Made by a program: the position numbers and the translations under genes
The notes under the pieces: model-generated
Seen by the model: the letters and a program-made list of their open reading frames with translations, nothing else
The model's database searches: none
Told to the model about the DNA's origin: nothing
Source of the DNA: Mesobacterium_A hydrothermale
GTDB lineage: Bacteria > Pseudomonadota > Alphaproteobacteria > Rhodobacterales > Rhodobacteraceae
DNA length: 64,000 bases
Assembly (NCBI RefSeq): GCF_035818635.1
Contig: NZ_JAYLLH010000004.1
Span: 166,035-230,034, forward strand
Direction: 5' to 3'
Shown here: piece after piece, positions 8,243 to 16,359 of the stretch
How the letters are laid out: each line of letters starts with the position of its first letter
How positions within the stretch are numbered: position 1 is the stretch's first letter

Positions 8243-9426
8243 CCCCGCGTCAGCTCCTTCATGCCGGTTTCGATACCCTGCAGCGTCATCGGCACCATGC
8301 GGTTTTCAAAAATCTCCTGGATCATCCCGATCGACTGGGTATAGCCCCAGTATTTCTCGGGCACCGGGTTGATCCACAGGTTCGCGGGCCACTGTTCGCG
8401 GGCGCGCTGCAACCAGACCTGGCCCGCTTCCGGGTTCCGGTGTTCGTTGGCCCCGCCGGGATAGGCGATCTCGTAGGGGGACATCGACGCATCGCCGACG
8501 AAGATGCACTTGTAGTCCGCCCCGTAGGTGCGCAGCACCTCTTGCGTCAGGGTTTGGGCATCCCAGCGGCGGCGGTTGTCGCGCCAGACGCCTTCGTACA
8601 AACAATTGTGGAAGTAGTAATATTCAAGGTGCTTGAACTCGGCCCGCGCGGCGGAAAACAGTTCTTCCACCACCTTGATATGGGGGTCCATCGACCCGCC
8701 GACGTCGAGGAACAGCAGCACCTTGACCGCGTTGCGCCGTTCGGGCCGGGTCTGCACATCCAGATAGCCGTGTTCGGCGGTGGCCCGGATCGTGCCGTCC
8801 AGGTCCAGCTCGTCATGGGCGCCGTCGCGGGCCCAGCGGCGCAGGCGTTTCAGCGCCACCTTGATGTTGCGGGTGCCCAGTTCGACGTCGCCATCCAGGT
8901 TCCTGAACTCGCGCTTGTCCCAGACCTTGACCGCGCGCTGGTGGCGGCTTTCCTTCTGGCCGATGCGCACGCCTTCGGGGTTGTAGCCATAGGCACCAAA
9001 GGGCGAGGTGCCGGCGGTGCCGACCCATTTGCTGCCGCCCTGGTGCCGGCCCTTCTGTTCCTCAAGCCGCTTTTTCAGCGTCTCCATCAGCTTGTCAAAG
9101 CCGCCCAGAGCCTCGATTTCGGCCTTTTCCTCGGGGGTCAGATGCTTTTCGGCCAGCTTTTCCAGCCAGTCGCGCGGCAGGTCGATCGCCTCCAGCACCG
9201 CATCGGCGGAAATTTCATCCAGCCCCGAGAAAGTCGCGGCGAAGGCGCGGTCGAACTTGTCGATGTTGCGTTCGTCCTTCACCATCGCGCTGCGCGCGAG
9301 GTAATAGAACCCCTCGGCGTCATAAGTCGCCAGCCCCGCCTTCATCGCCTCGAGAAAGGTCAGGTATTCGCGCAGGCTGACCGGGACACCGGTCTTGCGC
9401 AGGTTTTCAAAGAAGGGGACGAACAC
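8239..9426 (-). CDS. VWA-domain protein, CoxE-like
   Basis: The 395-residue protein has a helical N-terminal half with a charged coiled-coil-like stretch near residues 110-150 and a C-terminal von Willebrand factor A fold. The metal site reads DVGGS near residue 238, so the second position of the DxSxS MIDAS motif is Gly. Such proteins usually partner a MoxR-type AAA ATPase to insert metal or remodel complexes; that ATPase is encoded at 12.6-13.4 kb on the same strand, separated by four genes. The start is GTG at 9426, supported by TAAGG seven bases upstream and by the stop of the small membrane protein gene just before it. Confidence 0.85.
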   Translation of the reverse strand: MFVPFFENLRKTGVPVSLREYLTFLEAMKAGLATYDAEGFYYLARSAMVKDERNIDKFDRAFAATFSGLDEISADAVLEAIDLPRDWLEKLAEKHLTPEEKAEIEALGGFDKLMETLKKRLEEQKGRHQGGSKWVGTAGTSPFGAYGYNPEGVRIGQKESRHQRAVKVWDKREFRNLDGDVELGTRNIKVALKRLRRWARDGAHDELDLDGTIRATAEHGYLDVQTRPERRNAVKVLLFLDVGGSMDPHIKVVEELFSAARAEFKHLEYYYFHNCLYEGVWRDNRRRWDAQTLTQEVLRTYGADYKCIFVGDASMSPYEIAYPGGANEHRNPEAGQVWLQRAREQWPANLWINPVPEKYWGYTQSIGMIQEIFENRMVPMTLQGIETGMKELTRG

Positions 9427-9438
9427 CGCCCGCCCGCC

Positions 9439-9603
9439 TTACAGGGTCTTTTCAAGAAAGATGGTGGCGATCAGCCCGAGGATCGCAAAGGCCATGCCGT
9501 ATCCCGCCGCGAACTGCGCGATATCGGCAAGGTTTCCCTTGCGGCGTTTCGCGGTCAGGGCGCCGATTGCGGCCCCCAGAAGGGCGGACAGGATCACGAT
9601 CAT
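9439..9603 (-). CDS. small two-helix membrane protein
   Basis: A 54-residue ORF that is easy to miss. It begins MIVILSALLGAAIGAL, then a basic loop (AKRRKGN), then a second hydrophobic segment (GMAFAILGLIATIFL), and ends at TAA 9439-9441. It therefore should be an inner-membrane hairpin with the basic loop in the cytoplasm. It fits exactly between the DUF2927 lipoprotein gene (stop at 9612) and the VWA gene (start at 9426) on the same strand, with eight- and twelve-base gaps, which supports it being real. Function unknown; it could anchor the VWA protein. Confidence 0.72.
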   Translation of the reverse strand: MIVILSALLGAAIGALTAKRRKGNLADIAQFAAGYGMAFAILGLIATIFLEKTL

Positions 9604-9611
9604 TCTTGGCC

Positions 9612-10976
9612 TCAGCTTGCTGTTTCGACGTGCAGCGCCGCAACCTCGTCAGCCTTGCCGCGCACCGCACTTTCTGCGCCAAATCCGTAACGCGCCCAGC
9701 CCAGACTGTCCAGCCGCAGGCGTGCCGCCGCGTCTGTCTGGCCCAGGTGGTCCAGCGCCTCGGCCTGCAACAGCATGAGCGTGGCCAGCAGCGCCGCGTT
9801 CTGCGCGGCCATCGCCACTTCGGGATAGGGCGCAAGCCGGTCGAGCGCGGCCTGAGGCGCATTGCGCCGGATGTCATCGGCGGCCAGCTGCGCGGCGGTG
9901 AAGGCGCGGTGCAGTCGGGTCGACGGGCTGCGCGCGAAGATCGCGTCGGCGGCCCGGAACTCTGCCCGGGCGAAATCGCGATTGCCCTGGTTCAGGCGGC
10001 CAAGGATGTAATGGCTGAACCCTAGCCGGTGATCGGTGATCCCGGCATCGCGCGCGATGCGCAGCGCGCGTTCGGCGGCGGACTTGCGCCCGGCGTCCGA
10101 CGTGCCGGGGCCAAGCGCGGTCTGGATCGCGTCAATCCAGGCGCGGGGTGTGTCTTGCTGTCCGTGCGCCGGGATGCGCGCGCCGCCCGGGTTGATCCGG
10201 GCAAGGATGCGCGGAAGACGCGCCGCGACCTCGGCCCGGGACATGCCGTTTGACAGTTCCGGCGCGTAGGTCAGGCGCAGGATCATCATGTCATGCGCGG
10301 TCAGAACAGTGTGGACGTTGTCGTCATTGAAGACGCTGTCGGGCAGGCGGTAAAGGTCATTCACCGGGCCAAGCGCCTGGGCCAGTTCCTCGTGCAGGCA
10401 GTCACGTAGTTCCTGCGGCGCCACGTCATGCGGCACGAAGATCGCCAGCTTGTCGCGCTTGGTCAGCCTGGTCCAGTCCAGCGCACCGCTGCGGCGGGCA
10501 GTCTGGAATTCGGTCCAATCGCTGACACCGGGGATGACGAAGCAGGCCGCCTGCGGCAGCGACCGGCGCACCTGGGCGCGGCTGATCGCATTGACGGTGA
10601 TCTGCGCCGGGCCATCGGTCAGCGCGATGTCCAGCCCGGCTTCGCTTCGCAACCGTCCGATCAGGTCGCGCAATTCGGTCACCAGAAGCGCGGGTGCCGG
10701 ACCGGCAACCCGCAAGCGGATCGGGCCGTCGACACGGGTCAGGCGTTCGATCTTGCGACCGGATTCCAGTTCGAACGTCAGGTCAAGGAAATCGCGCGCC
10801 AAATCCGCATTCGACAATGGGCCGGACGGCGGCGGGGCCGCGCTAAACCGTTTCATCGGCGGCAGGGGTGTGGTTTTAGGGGTGACCGAGTTGACCTTCA
10901 GCGGCAGGCCGGCCCCGTCTGGCGCCGGGGCGCAGGAAGCCAGCAAAAGGATCGCAGTCAGAACCAGCGCGCGCAT
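9612..10976 (-). CDS. DUF2927 lipoprotein
   Basis: The 454-residue protein starts with a lipoprotein signal (LLLASC, Cys at about residue 15), then a Pro-rich linker and a central region with HEELAQALGPVNDLYRLPDS, which I recognise as the DUF2927 signature. HEELAQALG resembles a metalloprotease helix, but a second His at the HExxH position is absent. The last 150 residues are Ala-rich helices like TPR repeats. The family is common in rhodobacters and has no assigned role. The ATG at 10976 overlaps the stop of the upstream GNAT gene (ATGA), so the two are coupled. Confidence 0.8.
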   Translation of the reverse strand: MRALVLTAILLLASCAPAPDGAGLPLKVNSVTPKTTPLPPMKRFSAAPPPSGPLSNADLARDFLDLTFELESGRKIERLTRVDGPIRLRVAGPAPALLVTELRDLIGRLRSEAGLDIALTDGPAQITVNAISRAQVRRSLPQAACFVIPGVSDWTEFQTARRSGALDWTRLTKRDKLAIFVPHDVAPQELRDCLHEELAQALGPVNDLYRLPDSVFNDDNVHTVLTAHDMMILRLTYAPELSNGMSRAEVAARLPRILARINPGGARIPAHGQQDTPRAWIDAIQTALGPGTSDAGRKSAAERALRIARDAGITDHRLGFSHYILGRLNQGNRDFARAEFRAADAIFARSPSTRLHRAFTAAQLAADDIRRNAPQAALDRLAPYPEVAMAAQNAALLATLMLLQAEALDHLGQTDAAARLRLDSLGWARYGFGAESAVRGKADEVAALHVETAS

Positions 10977-11431
10977 CAGCCGCGCTGATATTTGACGAAC
11001 GGGGTGTGTTCCGCGATCTGGTCGTAAAGTGCGCGGGCGTTGACGTTGAAATCCTGCGTCAGCCAATAAACCGTCGGGCGCCCAAGGTCGTCCGCTGCCT
11101 TGTAGACGGCTTCGATCAGGTACTTTCCAATGCCACGCTGGCGCTGGTCGCGCCGGGTGAACAGGTCTTGCAGGTAGACGACGCCCTCGGGCTTCCAGCA
11201 ATGATCATGCAGGATATAGTGGACGAGCCCCACAAGCTCGCCGTCGATTTCTGCCACCAGGCCGTTCAGCGCGGTGTCGTCGGGATCGGTCAGCCGTGCA
11301 AAGGTGTGGTCATAGACCGACGCACCCAACGAGGTGTGGTAGAATGCCAGGTACCCGGCCCAAAGTTCCCGCCATTGATCCCGGTCGCCTGCCGTCAACG
11401 GACGGATCACCAGTTCGTCTGCCTGGGTCAT
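10976..11431 (-). CDS. GNAT-family N-acetyltransferase
   Basis: The 151-residue protein shows the GNAT fold: an N-terminal LVIRPLTAGD strand, a GLVHYILH strand, and the acetyl-CoA-binding segment RRDQRQRGIGKYLI (the R/Q-x-x-G-x-G/A motif), followed by YWLTQDFNVNARALYD. The late part resembles diamine/ribosomal-alanine-type acetyltransferases, but the substrate is not readable. ATG 11431 is preferred over ATG 11476 because AGAGG lies about nine bases upstream and family members start near LVIRPL. Coupled to the DUF2927 gene by ATGA overlap. Confidence 0.85.
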   Translation of the reverse strand: MTQADELVIRPLTAGDRDQWRELWAGYLAFYHTSLGASVYDHTFARLTDPDDTALNGLVAEIDGELVGLVHYILHDHCWKPEGVVYLQDLFTRRDQRQRGIGKYLIEAVYKAADDLGRPTVYWLTQDFNVNARALYDQIAEHTPFVKYQRG

Positions 11432-11551
11432 CTGCTTTGCCTCTTTTGGTCTGCCCGTTCTGTGCGGGCCATTCATTGACCCAAGGTTAGAGCATTTCCA
11501 TGCGTTTGCACAGTCTTAACTCTGCCCGGTGCGCCGGCGGTCGATCCTCGC

Positions 11552-12457
11552 CTACGCCAGCCATGCAAGCGAAATCAGCGACAGGGTCGAGGTCCAGATG
11601 ATGACCGGCGCGATGGCATCGGTGCGAATGCCGTGCAGCATCGCAAGCGCGAAAGCCATGGCCCCGGACGGACCGGCGGCGTTCAGCACGAACAGCGCGT
11701 TCCAGTCGGCGGGCGGTGGCGCGACATGCAGCGCGGCCCAGACCAGAGCCGGGAACAGCAGAAGTTTCAGCCCCGAGATCCCGAGGATCGTGGGCGATGG
11801 TTTCAGCGCATGGCCCGACAGGATCACACCCAATGCAAAAAGCGTGAGCGGCGCCGCCCCAGCCCCGGCGAAACGGGCAGCGGTCAGCACCGGCTCTGGC
11901 ACTGGCAGGGCGGCAAGATTCATCACCGTGCCCAGTGCGATGGCGATTAGCACAGGGTTGGTGAGTACGCGCTTGACGGCGGCGCGGGCATTGCTGTCAC
12001 CGGCCATGACATCGGTGGTGATGATGAAGAAGGCGAAAGACACGCTGGCATCCCAGGCCACGATGGCCGTGATCGGCAAGTTGCCCCCCGCGCCATAGAT
12101 CAGCAGAGAAATCGGCCAGATGTAGAGCAGCGAGTTCACGAAGATCACGCACATCGCCAGCAGCCAGGCCTCAAGGTGTTCGCGCCCGAAGACGTGGCGC
12201 GCGATCCCGTAGCTGAGGCTGAAGGCGATCACCTGGCAGGTGGCATAGGCGGCCAGCGCAGACAGGTCGAAGGCATGAAAATCGACCCGCGCGATCAGCG
12301 GAAAGATCAGCGCCGGTTGCAGCACCAGGAAGGCAACGCGGTTGAGCGCTGCGGCCTCGGTCCGGCTGACCTTTCTGGTGCGGCCGAGAACGAAGCCCAG
12401 CGCCAGCATCGAGAACACCGGCAGGATGTTGTGGGTCAGGACGTGCAGCATCTGCAT
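11552..12457 (-). CDS. AEC-family (auxin efflux carrier type) transporter
   Basis: This 301-residue protein is almost entirely hydrophobic with about ten predicted membrane helices in two halves, the arrangement of AEC/PIN-like carriers. LNRVAFLVLQPALIF in the first half and the helix-breaking NAAGPSGAMAFALAM in the last part are typical. Bacterial members export organic acids or similar anions; the substrate is unknown here. Two ATGs (12457, 12451) are possible. It is monocistronic by appearance, with the repeat-rich stretch 12478-12569 upstream. Confidence 0.85.
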   Translation of the reverse strand: MQMLHVLTHNILPVFSMLALGFVLGRTRKVSRTEAAALNRVAFLVLQPALIFPLIARVDFHAFDLSALAAYATCQVIAFSLSYGIARHVFGREHLEAWLLAMCVIFVNSLLYIWPISLLIYGAGGNLPITAIVAWDASVSFAFFIITTDVMAGDSNARAAVKRVLTNPVLIAIALGTVMNLAALPVPEPVLTAARFAGAGAAPLTLFALGVILSGHALKPSPTILGISGLKLLLFPALVWAALHVAPPPADWNALFVLNAAGPSGAMAFALAMLHGIRTDAIAPVIIWTSTLSLISLAWLA

Positions 12458-12477
12458 GGGCGGGCCTATGACGGGAT

Positions 12478-12498
12478 CGGATCGGTGCCACCGATCCG
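12478..12498. repeat. perfect inverted repeat
   Basis: Ten-base arms around a single central base (CGGATCGGTG / CACCGATCCG). It lies between the start of the AEC transporter gene and repeat copy 2, so it could be an operator or part of a compound terminator for the moxR-like gene that reads towards it. Confidence 0.55.
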
Positions 12499-12520
12499 AC
12501 CGGCGCGGCTGCGCCGCGCC

Positions 12521-12569
12521 CGGGGGCGCTGCCCCCGGACCCCCGGGATATTTTCCGCCAGAAGAAGGG
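12521..12569 (+). repeat. intergenic hairpin + GGATATTTT repeat, copy 2
   Basis: A perfect seven-base stem (12521-12527 with 12531-12537) around a GCT loop is followed by ACCCCCGGGATATTTTCC and GCCAGAAGAAGG. The core equals copy 1 for 26 bases. A second GC hairpin (GCGCGG/CCGCGC) precedes it. It sits downstream of the moxR-like stop on the opposite strand. Confidence 0.8.
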
Positions 12570-12580
12570 GAGGGCGTGAC

Positions 12581-13420
12581 CTACCGACCACGGCGGGCCA
12601 TGAAAGCGAGGCGTTCGAAAAGGTGCACGTCCTGTTCGTTCTTCAGCAGCGCGCCGTGCAGTTTCGGCAGCGCATCGGCGCCGTTGCGTTTGAGGTCTTC
12701 GGCGCTGAGATCCTCGGCGAGCAGGAGTTTCAACCAGTCAAGCACTTCGGAGGTGGACGGTTTCTTTTTCAGCCCCTGCTGGTCGCGAAGGTTGTAGAAC
12801 TGGGTCAGCGCCTCTGTCAGCAGGGTCGGCTTGATGCCGGGGTGGTGCACCTCGACGATCTTGCGCATCGTGTCGGCATCTGGGAAGCGGATGTAGTGAA
12901 AGAAACAGCGGCGCAGGAAGGCGTCGGGCAGTTCCTTTTCGTTGTTCGAGGTGATGATCACGATCGGGCGGTGTTTCGCCTGCACGGTTTCGCCGGTCTC
13001 GTAGACGTGGAAGGCCATCTTGTCGAGTTCCTGCAAGAGGTCGTTCGGGAACTCGATATCGGCCTTGTCGACCTCGTCGATCAGCAGCACAACCTTGCCG
13101 GGTGCCTCGAACGCCTGCCAGAGCTTGCCCTTGCGGATGTAGTTGCGCACGTCGTTGACGCGTTCGTCCCCCAGCTGGCTGTCACGGAGGCGGCTGACGG
13201 CGTCGTATTCATAAAGGCCCTGTTGCGCCTTGGTGGTGGATTTGATGTTCCACTCGATCATCGGAAGCCCCAGCGCCTCTGCAACCTGGCGGGCCAGTTC
13301 CGTCTTGCCGGTGCCGGGTTCGCCCTTGACCAGCAACGGGCGTTCCAGCGTGATCGCGGCATTCACCGCCATGGTCAGGTCGTCGGTGGCGACATATTCG
13401 GCGGTGCCGTCAAAGCGCAT
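12581..13420 (-). CDS. MoxR-family AAA+ ATPase
   Basis: The 279-residue ATPase has Walker A GEPGTGKT at residues 33-40 and Walker B LLIDEVDKAD near 112-121, a sensor-1 ITSNNEKELPDAF, and the arginine-rich AFLRRCFFHY. This is the MoxR class, which works with VWA-domain proteins as a chaperone/metal-insertion or complex-remodelling pair; the CoxE-like VWA gene at 8.2-9.4 kb is the obvious partner. The frame is open upstream to 13558, but ATG 13420 is chosen because family members start at about this point and GGGGGA lies just before it. Downstream is repeat copy 2. Confidence 0.9.
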   Translation of the reverse strand: MRFDGTAEYVATDDLTMAVNAAITLERPLLVKGEPGTGKTELARQVAEALGLPMIEWNIKSTTKAQQGLYEYDAVSRLRDSQLGDERVNDVRNYIRKGKLWQAFEAPGKVVLLIDEVDKADIEFPNDLLQELDKMAFHVYETGETVQAKHRPIVIITSNNEKELPDAFLRRCFFHYIRFPDADTMRKIVEVHHPGIKPTLLTEALTQFYNLRDQQGLKKKPSTSEVLDWLKLLLAEDLSAEDLKRNGADALPKLHGALLKNEQDVHLFERLAFMARRGR

Positions 13421-13566
13421 CTTGTCCCCCGGGGAAGCTGTCAGTCGGTGCACAGGGGTAAGGCGGGGCCGCGCGCTTTGCAAGCACCTGGACGGGGGGG
13501 GCGGAACGGGAAACGCCCTGCCGTCCGGTTTGGCAGGGCGGAGCGATCCCGGGTCCAAGCGTGTTG

Positions 13567-14358
13567 TCAGCGGATGTCGAAGACCTTGTCGTATTCCGGC
13601 ATCTCGATCTTGCCGCCATAACAGGTGCCGTCGCCGTCACTGGCAAAGAAGACGTGACCCTTGTTCGACATGATCGGCGCCTCCTCACCCTCGGCAAGAT
13701 CAACGATCTTGACCGGGTTGCCGTCGAAGTCCTGCCAATAGACCGTAACCGGCGCGCCGCTGCGGTTGACAAAGGTGATCTCGGCGCCGCTGTGCGTTGC
13801 AGGCGATTTGTCGACCCCCTGCGTCGGGCAGGCAAGGCCGGCCTTGCCCGGATCGCGTGCGGGAATGGCGTCGGAACCGCGCCGCGCCGCGCAGTCTTCC
13901 AGCATGCCAATGGCACCCGTGGTGCCGGTCAGCGGCAGCGTCATTTCTGTGCCGTCAACGTTCAGAATCAGGTCCGAGCCGCGGACGATCGCGCCGATCC
14001 AGGCCTCGGTCACGGGGACGTGCACCATGCCGTCCCAGACCGTGTAGTCGCCCTTGATGCGTTCGCGACCGGCCTCTGCCACGATGCTGACCAGCGCCCC
14101 GTCGGGGCGTTCACGCGGGATGCCCATGGTCCACGATCCGTCGCCCAGCGTTTTTGCAAGGCTGAAATCCATCTCTGTGCCGCGCTCGATTCCACAGGCG
14201 ACGGGGCGGCCGTTCTCATGCTGCGCCATGACTTTCCAATCCGCGAAGGCGCCGTAGGTTTCGCTATCAAGCGCGGCGGCGGGGGATGTCAGCCCGGCCC
14301 CAAGCGCCAGAACGACAGCGGGAAAGGTTACGCGGGACATGCGCGCGAAAATCGTCAT
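13567..14358 (-). CDS. secreted protein with VHL-beta-like C-terminal domain
   Basis: A 263-residue protein with a signal peptide ending near SPAAA (about residue 29). The N-terminal part (YGAFADWKVMAQ) recalls periplasmic proteins of the invasion-associated-locus-B type. Residues about 190-245 contain ITFVNRSGAPVTVYW, DFDGNP and a late KGHVFFASD, which follow the order of conserved positions in the beta domain of von Hippel-Lindau proteins (FxNRS, W-x-x-F-D-G, GH-x-F). This is a fold suggestion from pattern, not a search. The gene is preceded by GGAG nine bases before ATG 14358 and diverges from dksA. Role unknown. Confidence 0.7.
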   Translation of the reverse strand: MTIFARMSRVTFPAVVLALGAGLTSPAAALDSETYGAFADWKVMAQHENGRPVACGIERGTEMDFSLAKTLGDGSWTMGIPRERPDGALVSIVAEAGRERIKGDYTVWDGMVHVPVTEAWIGAIVRGSDLILNVDGTEMTLPLTGTTGAIGMLEDCAARRGSDAIPARDPGKAGLACPTQGVDKSPATHSGAEITFVNRSGAPVTVYWQDFDGNPVKIVDLAEGEEAPIMSNKGHVFFASDGDGTCYGGKIEMPEYDKVFDIR

Positions 14359-14644
14359 CGGGTCTGCTCCAGTCTGTCACCAATCAGCGTGCCCCGGCCT
14401 CAACACACGGGGATGGCCAGTATTTACGGCGAATTGGGCGAATTGATGGTCTGGCTGTGATGCATTGATGCGCACGGTGCGCGAAATTTGGCCGCAGACG
14501 GGGCAGAAATCCGGCCCGTCGACCGAAAAAGCCCTGTGATTGTGTAGTGACATCCCCGCGGCCATGGGCTAAGGCCTCGCGCAGGGGTGCCAGAGTTCCG
14601 GAGAATACAACATGATGGATACTGGCCAGCATGAGGGAGCGAAA

Positions 14645-15067
14645 ATGAAGTCGGAAACTTTCCTACCCGACGATTATCGTCCGGCTGAAGACGAACCATT
14701 CATGAACGAGCGACAGCTCGAATATTTCCGCCGCAAGCTGATCAACTGGAAAAACGATATTCTGGAAGACAGCCGGGAGACCATCGAAGGTCTTCAGGAC
14801 AGCACGCGCAACATCCCCGATATCGCCGACCGCGCCTCCGAGGAAACCGACAGGGCTCTCGAATTGCGCACCCGCGACCGTCAGCGCAAGCTGGTGGCCA
14901 AGATCGACTCGGCCCTGCGCCGGATCGACGAAGGCGAATACGGGTATTGCGAAGTGACCGGAGAGCCGATCAGCCTGAAACGGCTGGATGCGCGTCCGAT
15001 CGCGACGATGAGCCTTGAGGCACAGGAACGCCACGAGCGCCGCGAAAAGGTCCACCGCGACGACTGA
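14645..15067 (+). CDS. dksA: DksA-family RNA polymerase-binding regulator with only one zinc-site Cys
   Basis: The 140-residue protein has the DksA plan: a coiled coil (about 25-95) with D59-x-x-D62-x-A64 at its tip, the acidic residues that reach into the polymerase secondary channel, followed by the zinc-finger-like globular part. Of the four canonical Cys only Cys102 remains; Thr105, Ser123 and Ala126 hold the other positions. Such zinc-poor DksA proteins are known, including in Rhodobacter. It should mediate ppGpp-dependent transcription control in the cytoplasm. ATG 14645 is chosen over 14612/14615 because GAGGGAG precedes it by six bases. A strong terminator follows at 15091. Confidence 0.92.
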   Translation: MKSETFLPDDYRPAEDEPFMNERQLEYFRRKLINWKNDILEDSRETIEGLQDSTRNIPDIADRASEETDRALELRTRDRQRKLVAKIDSALRRIDEGEYGYCEVTGEPISLKRLDARPIATMSLEAQERHERREKVHRDD

Positions 15068-15090
15068 ACGCGACATGCGTGACGGAATCT

Positions 15091-15125
15091 GAAAACGCCG
15101 GGGCCTTGGCTGCCGGCGTTTTTTT
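15091..15125 (+). terminator. rho-independent terminator of dksA
   Basis: An eight-base stem AACGCCGG/CCGGCGTT (15094-15101 with 15113-15120) is followed directly by a run of seven T. It ends the dksA transcript and rules out an upstream start for the next gene. Confidence 0.9.
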
Positions 15126-15153
15126 CACCTCAGCTTATGTCGGATCAGGGAAC

Positions 15154-16320
15154 ATGACGGACAAGGCAACTCGGATCACCGTGGTGGGGGCCGGCATCGG
15201 CGGACTGGCCTGTGCGCTGGCGCTGTGCCAGCGCGGGTTCGATGTGACCGTTCTGGAACAGGCCGAGGCGATCACCGAAGTGGGCGCGGGCATCCAGGTT
15301 TCGCCCAACGGCATGCGCGTGATCGAAGCCTTGGGACTGGCAGAGGGGCTGACCGCCAGATCGGTCCGGGCACGGGCAGTGTCCCTGCGCGACTATCGCC
15401 GCGGGGACGAAGTTCTGCGGCTCGATCTGAAAGCCCTGCCAGAGGATCAGGGTTACTATTTCGTGCACCGCGCCGACCTTATCGACATCCTCGCGGATGC
15501 TGTGCGCAAGGCTGGTGCACGGGTGCGTCTGTTGCAGCATGTCGATACGATCCGCCCAGGCGCGCACCCGCGGATCGAACTGGCCACCGGAGAACGGGTC
15601 GAAACCGATCTGGTGATCGGTGCGGACGGCCTGCATTCTGTTCTGCGCCCAGCGTTGAACGGGGCCGGAACGCCGTTTTTCACCGGACAGGTTGCCTGGC
15701 GCGCTGTGGTGCCCAACGTTACGGCCCATCCGGCCCATGCGCGGGTGCATATGGGGCCAGGCCGTCACCTTGTCAGCTATCCGCTGCGCGACGGGTCCCA
15801 AGTCAATATCGTCGCTGTGGAAGAACGCAAGGGCTGGGTTGAGGAAGGCTGGCACGTCAGCGACGATCCGAACAACCTCAAGGCCGCCTTTGCCATGTTC
15901 GATGCCGAAGTGCACCGCTTGCTGGACGAAGTGACAGAGGTCCGAATCTGGGGCCTGTTTCGCCACCCGGTGGCGCAGCATTGGTACGGAGAAAACTGTG
16001 TTCTGCTGGGCGATGCCGCGCATCCGACGCTGCCGTTCCTGGCGCAGGGGGCCAACATGGCGCTGGAGGATGCTTGGGTTCTGGCCCGCTGTCTGGAGGA
16101 CTTTCCGGCGCGGGCCGAAGCGCTGCGCCGGTACCAGAAAAAGCGCCGCGAACGGGTGGTGCGCGTGGTCGATGCCGCCAGCGGCAATGCGTGGAAATAC
16201 CATTTGCGCGGTCCGGCACGGGTTCTGGCCCATGCCGGCTTGCGGCTGGCAGGCGCGGTGGCGCCCGGGCGGATGCTGCACCAGTTCGACTGGCTTTACG
16301 GCTTTGACGTCACAGGCTGA
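15154..16320 (+). CDS. FAD-dependent monooxygenase (salicylate-hydroxylase/UbiH-like)
   Basis: The 388-residue protein has the three hallmark motifs of aromatic flavin hydroxylases: VVGAGIGGLACALAL at the N-terminus (GxGxxG), LVIGADGLHS (DG motif) near residue 160, and LLGDAAHPTLPFLAQGANMALEDA (GD motif) near residue 285. It likely uses NAD(P)H and O2 to hydroxylate an aromatic ring; the substrate is unknown. I use ATG 15154 rather than 15079, since the latter lies before the dksA terminator. It stands alone between dksA and a convergent xthA gene. Confidence 0.87.
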   Translation: MTDKATRITVVGAGIGGLACALALCQRGFDVTVLEQAEAITEVGAGIQVSPNGMRVIEALGLAEGLTARSVRARAVSLRDYRRGDEVLRLDLKALPEDQGYYFVHRADLIDILADAVRKAGARVRLLQHVDTIRPGAHPRIELATGERVETDLVIGADGLHSVLRPALNGAGTPFFTGQVAWRAVVPNVTAHPAHARVHMGPGRHLVSYPLRDGSQVNIVAVEERKGWVEEGWHVSDDPNNLKAAFAMFDAEVHRLLDEVTEVRIWGLFRHPVAQHWYGENCVLLGDAAHPTLPFLAQGANMALEDAWVLARCLEDFPARAEALRRYQKKRRERVVRVVDAASGNAWKYHLRGPARVLAHAGLRLAGAVAPGRMLHQFDWLYGFDVTG

Positions 16321-16359
16321 GCGGCCCCTGACGCAGCGTCGAATCCCCCAGTTCTTGTG

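Noticed and set aside
8080..9690. 536-codon plus-strand frame across the VWA gene
   Set aside because: Shadow of the VWA and small membrane protein genes; composition is non-protein-like.
12176..13621. 481-codon plus-strand frame opposite the MoxR gene
   Set aside because: Walker motifs place the real gene on the minus strand.
15079..15153. upstream extension of the flavin monooxygenase to ATG/GTG codons before 15154
   Set aside because: It would place the dksA terminator stem and T run inside the coding sequence.
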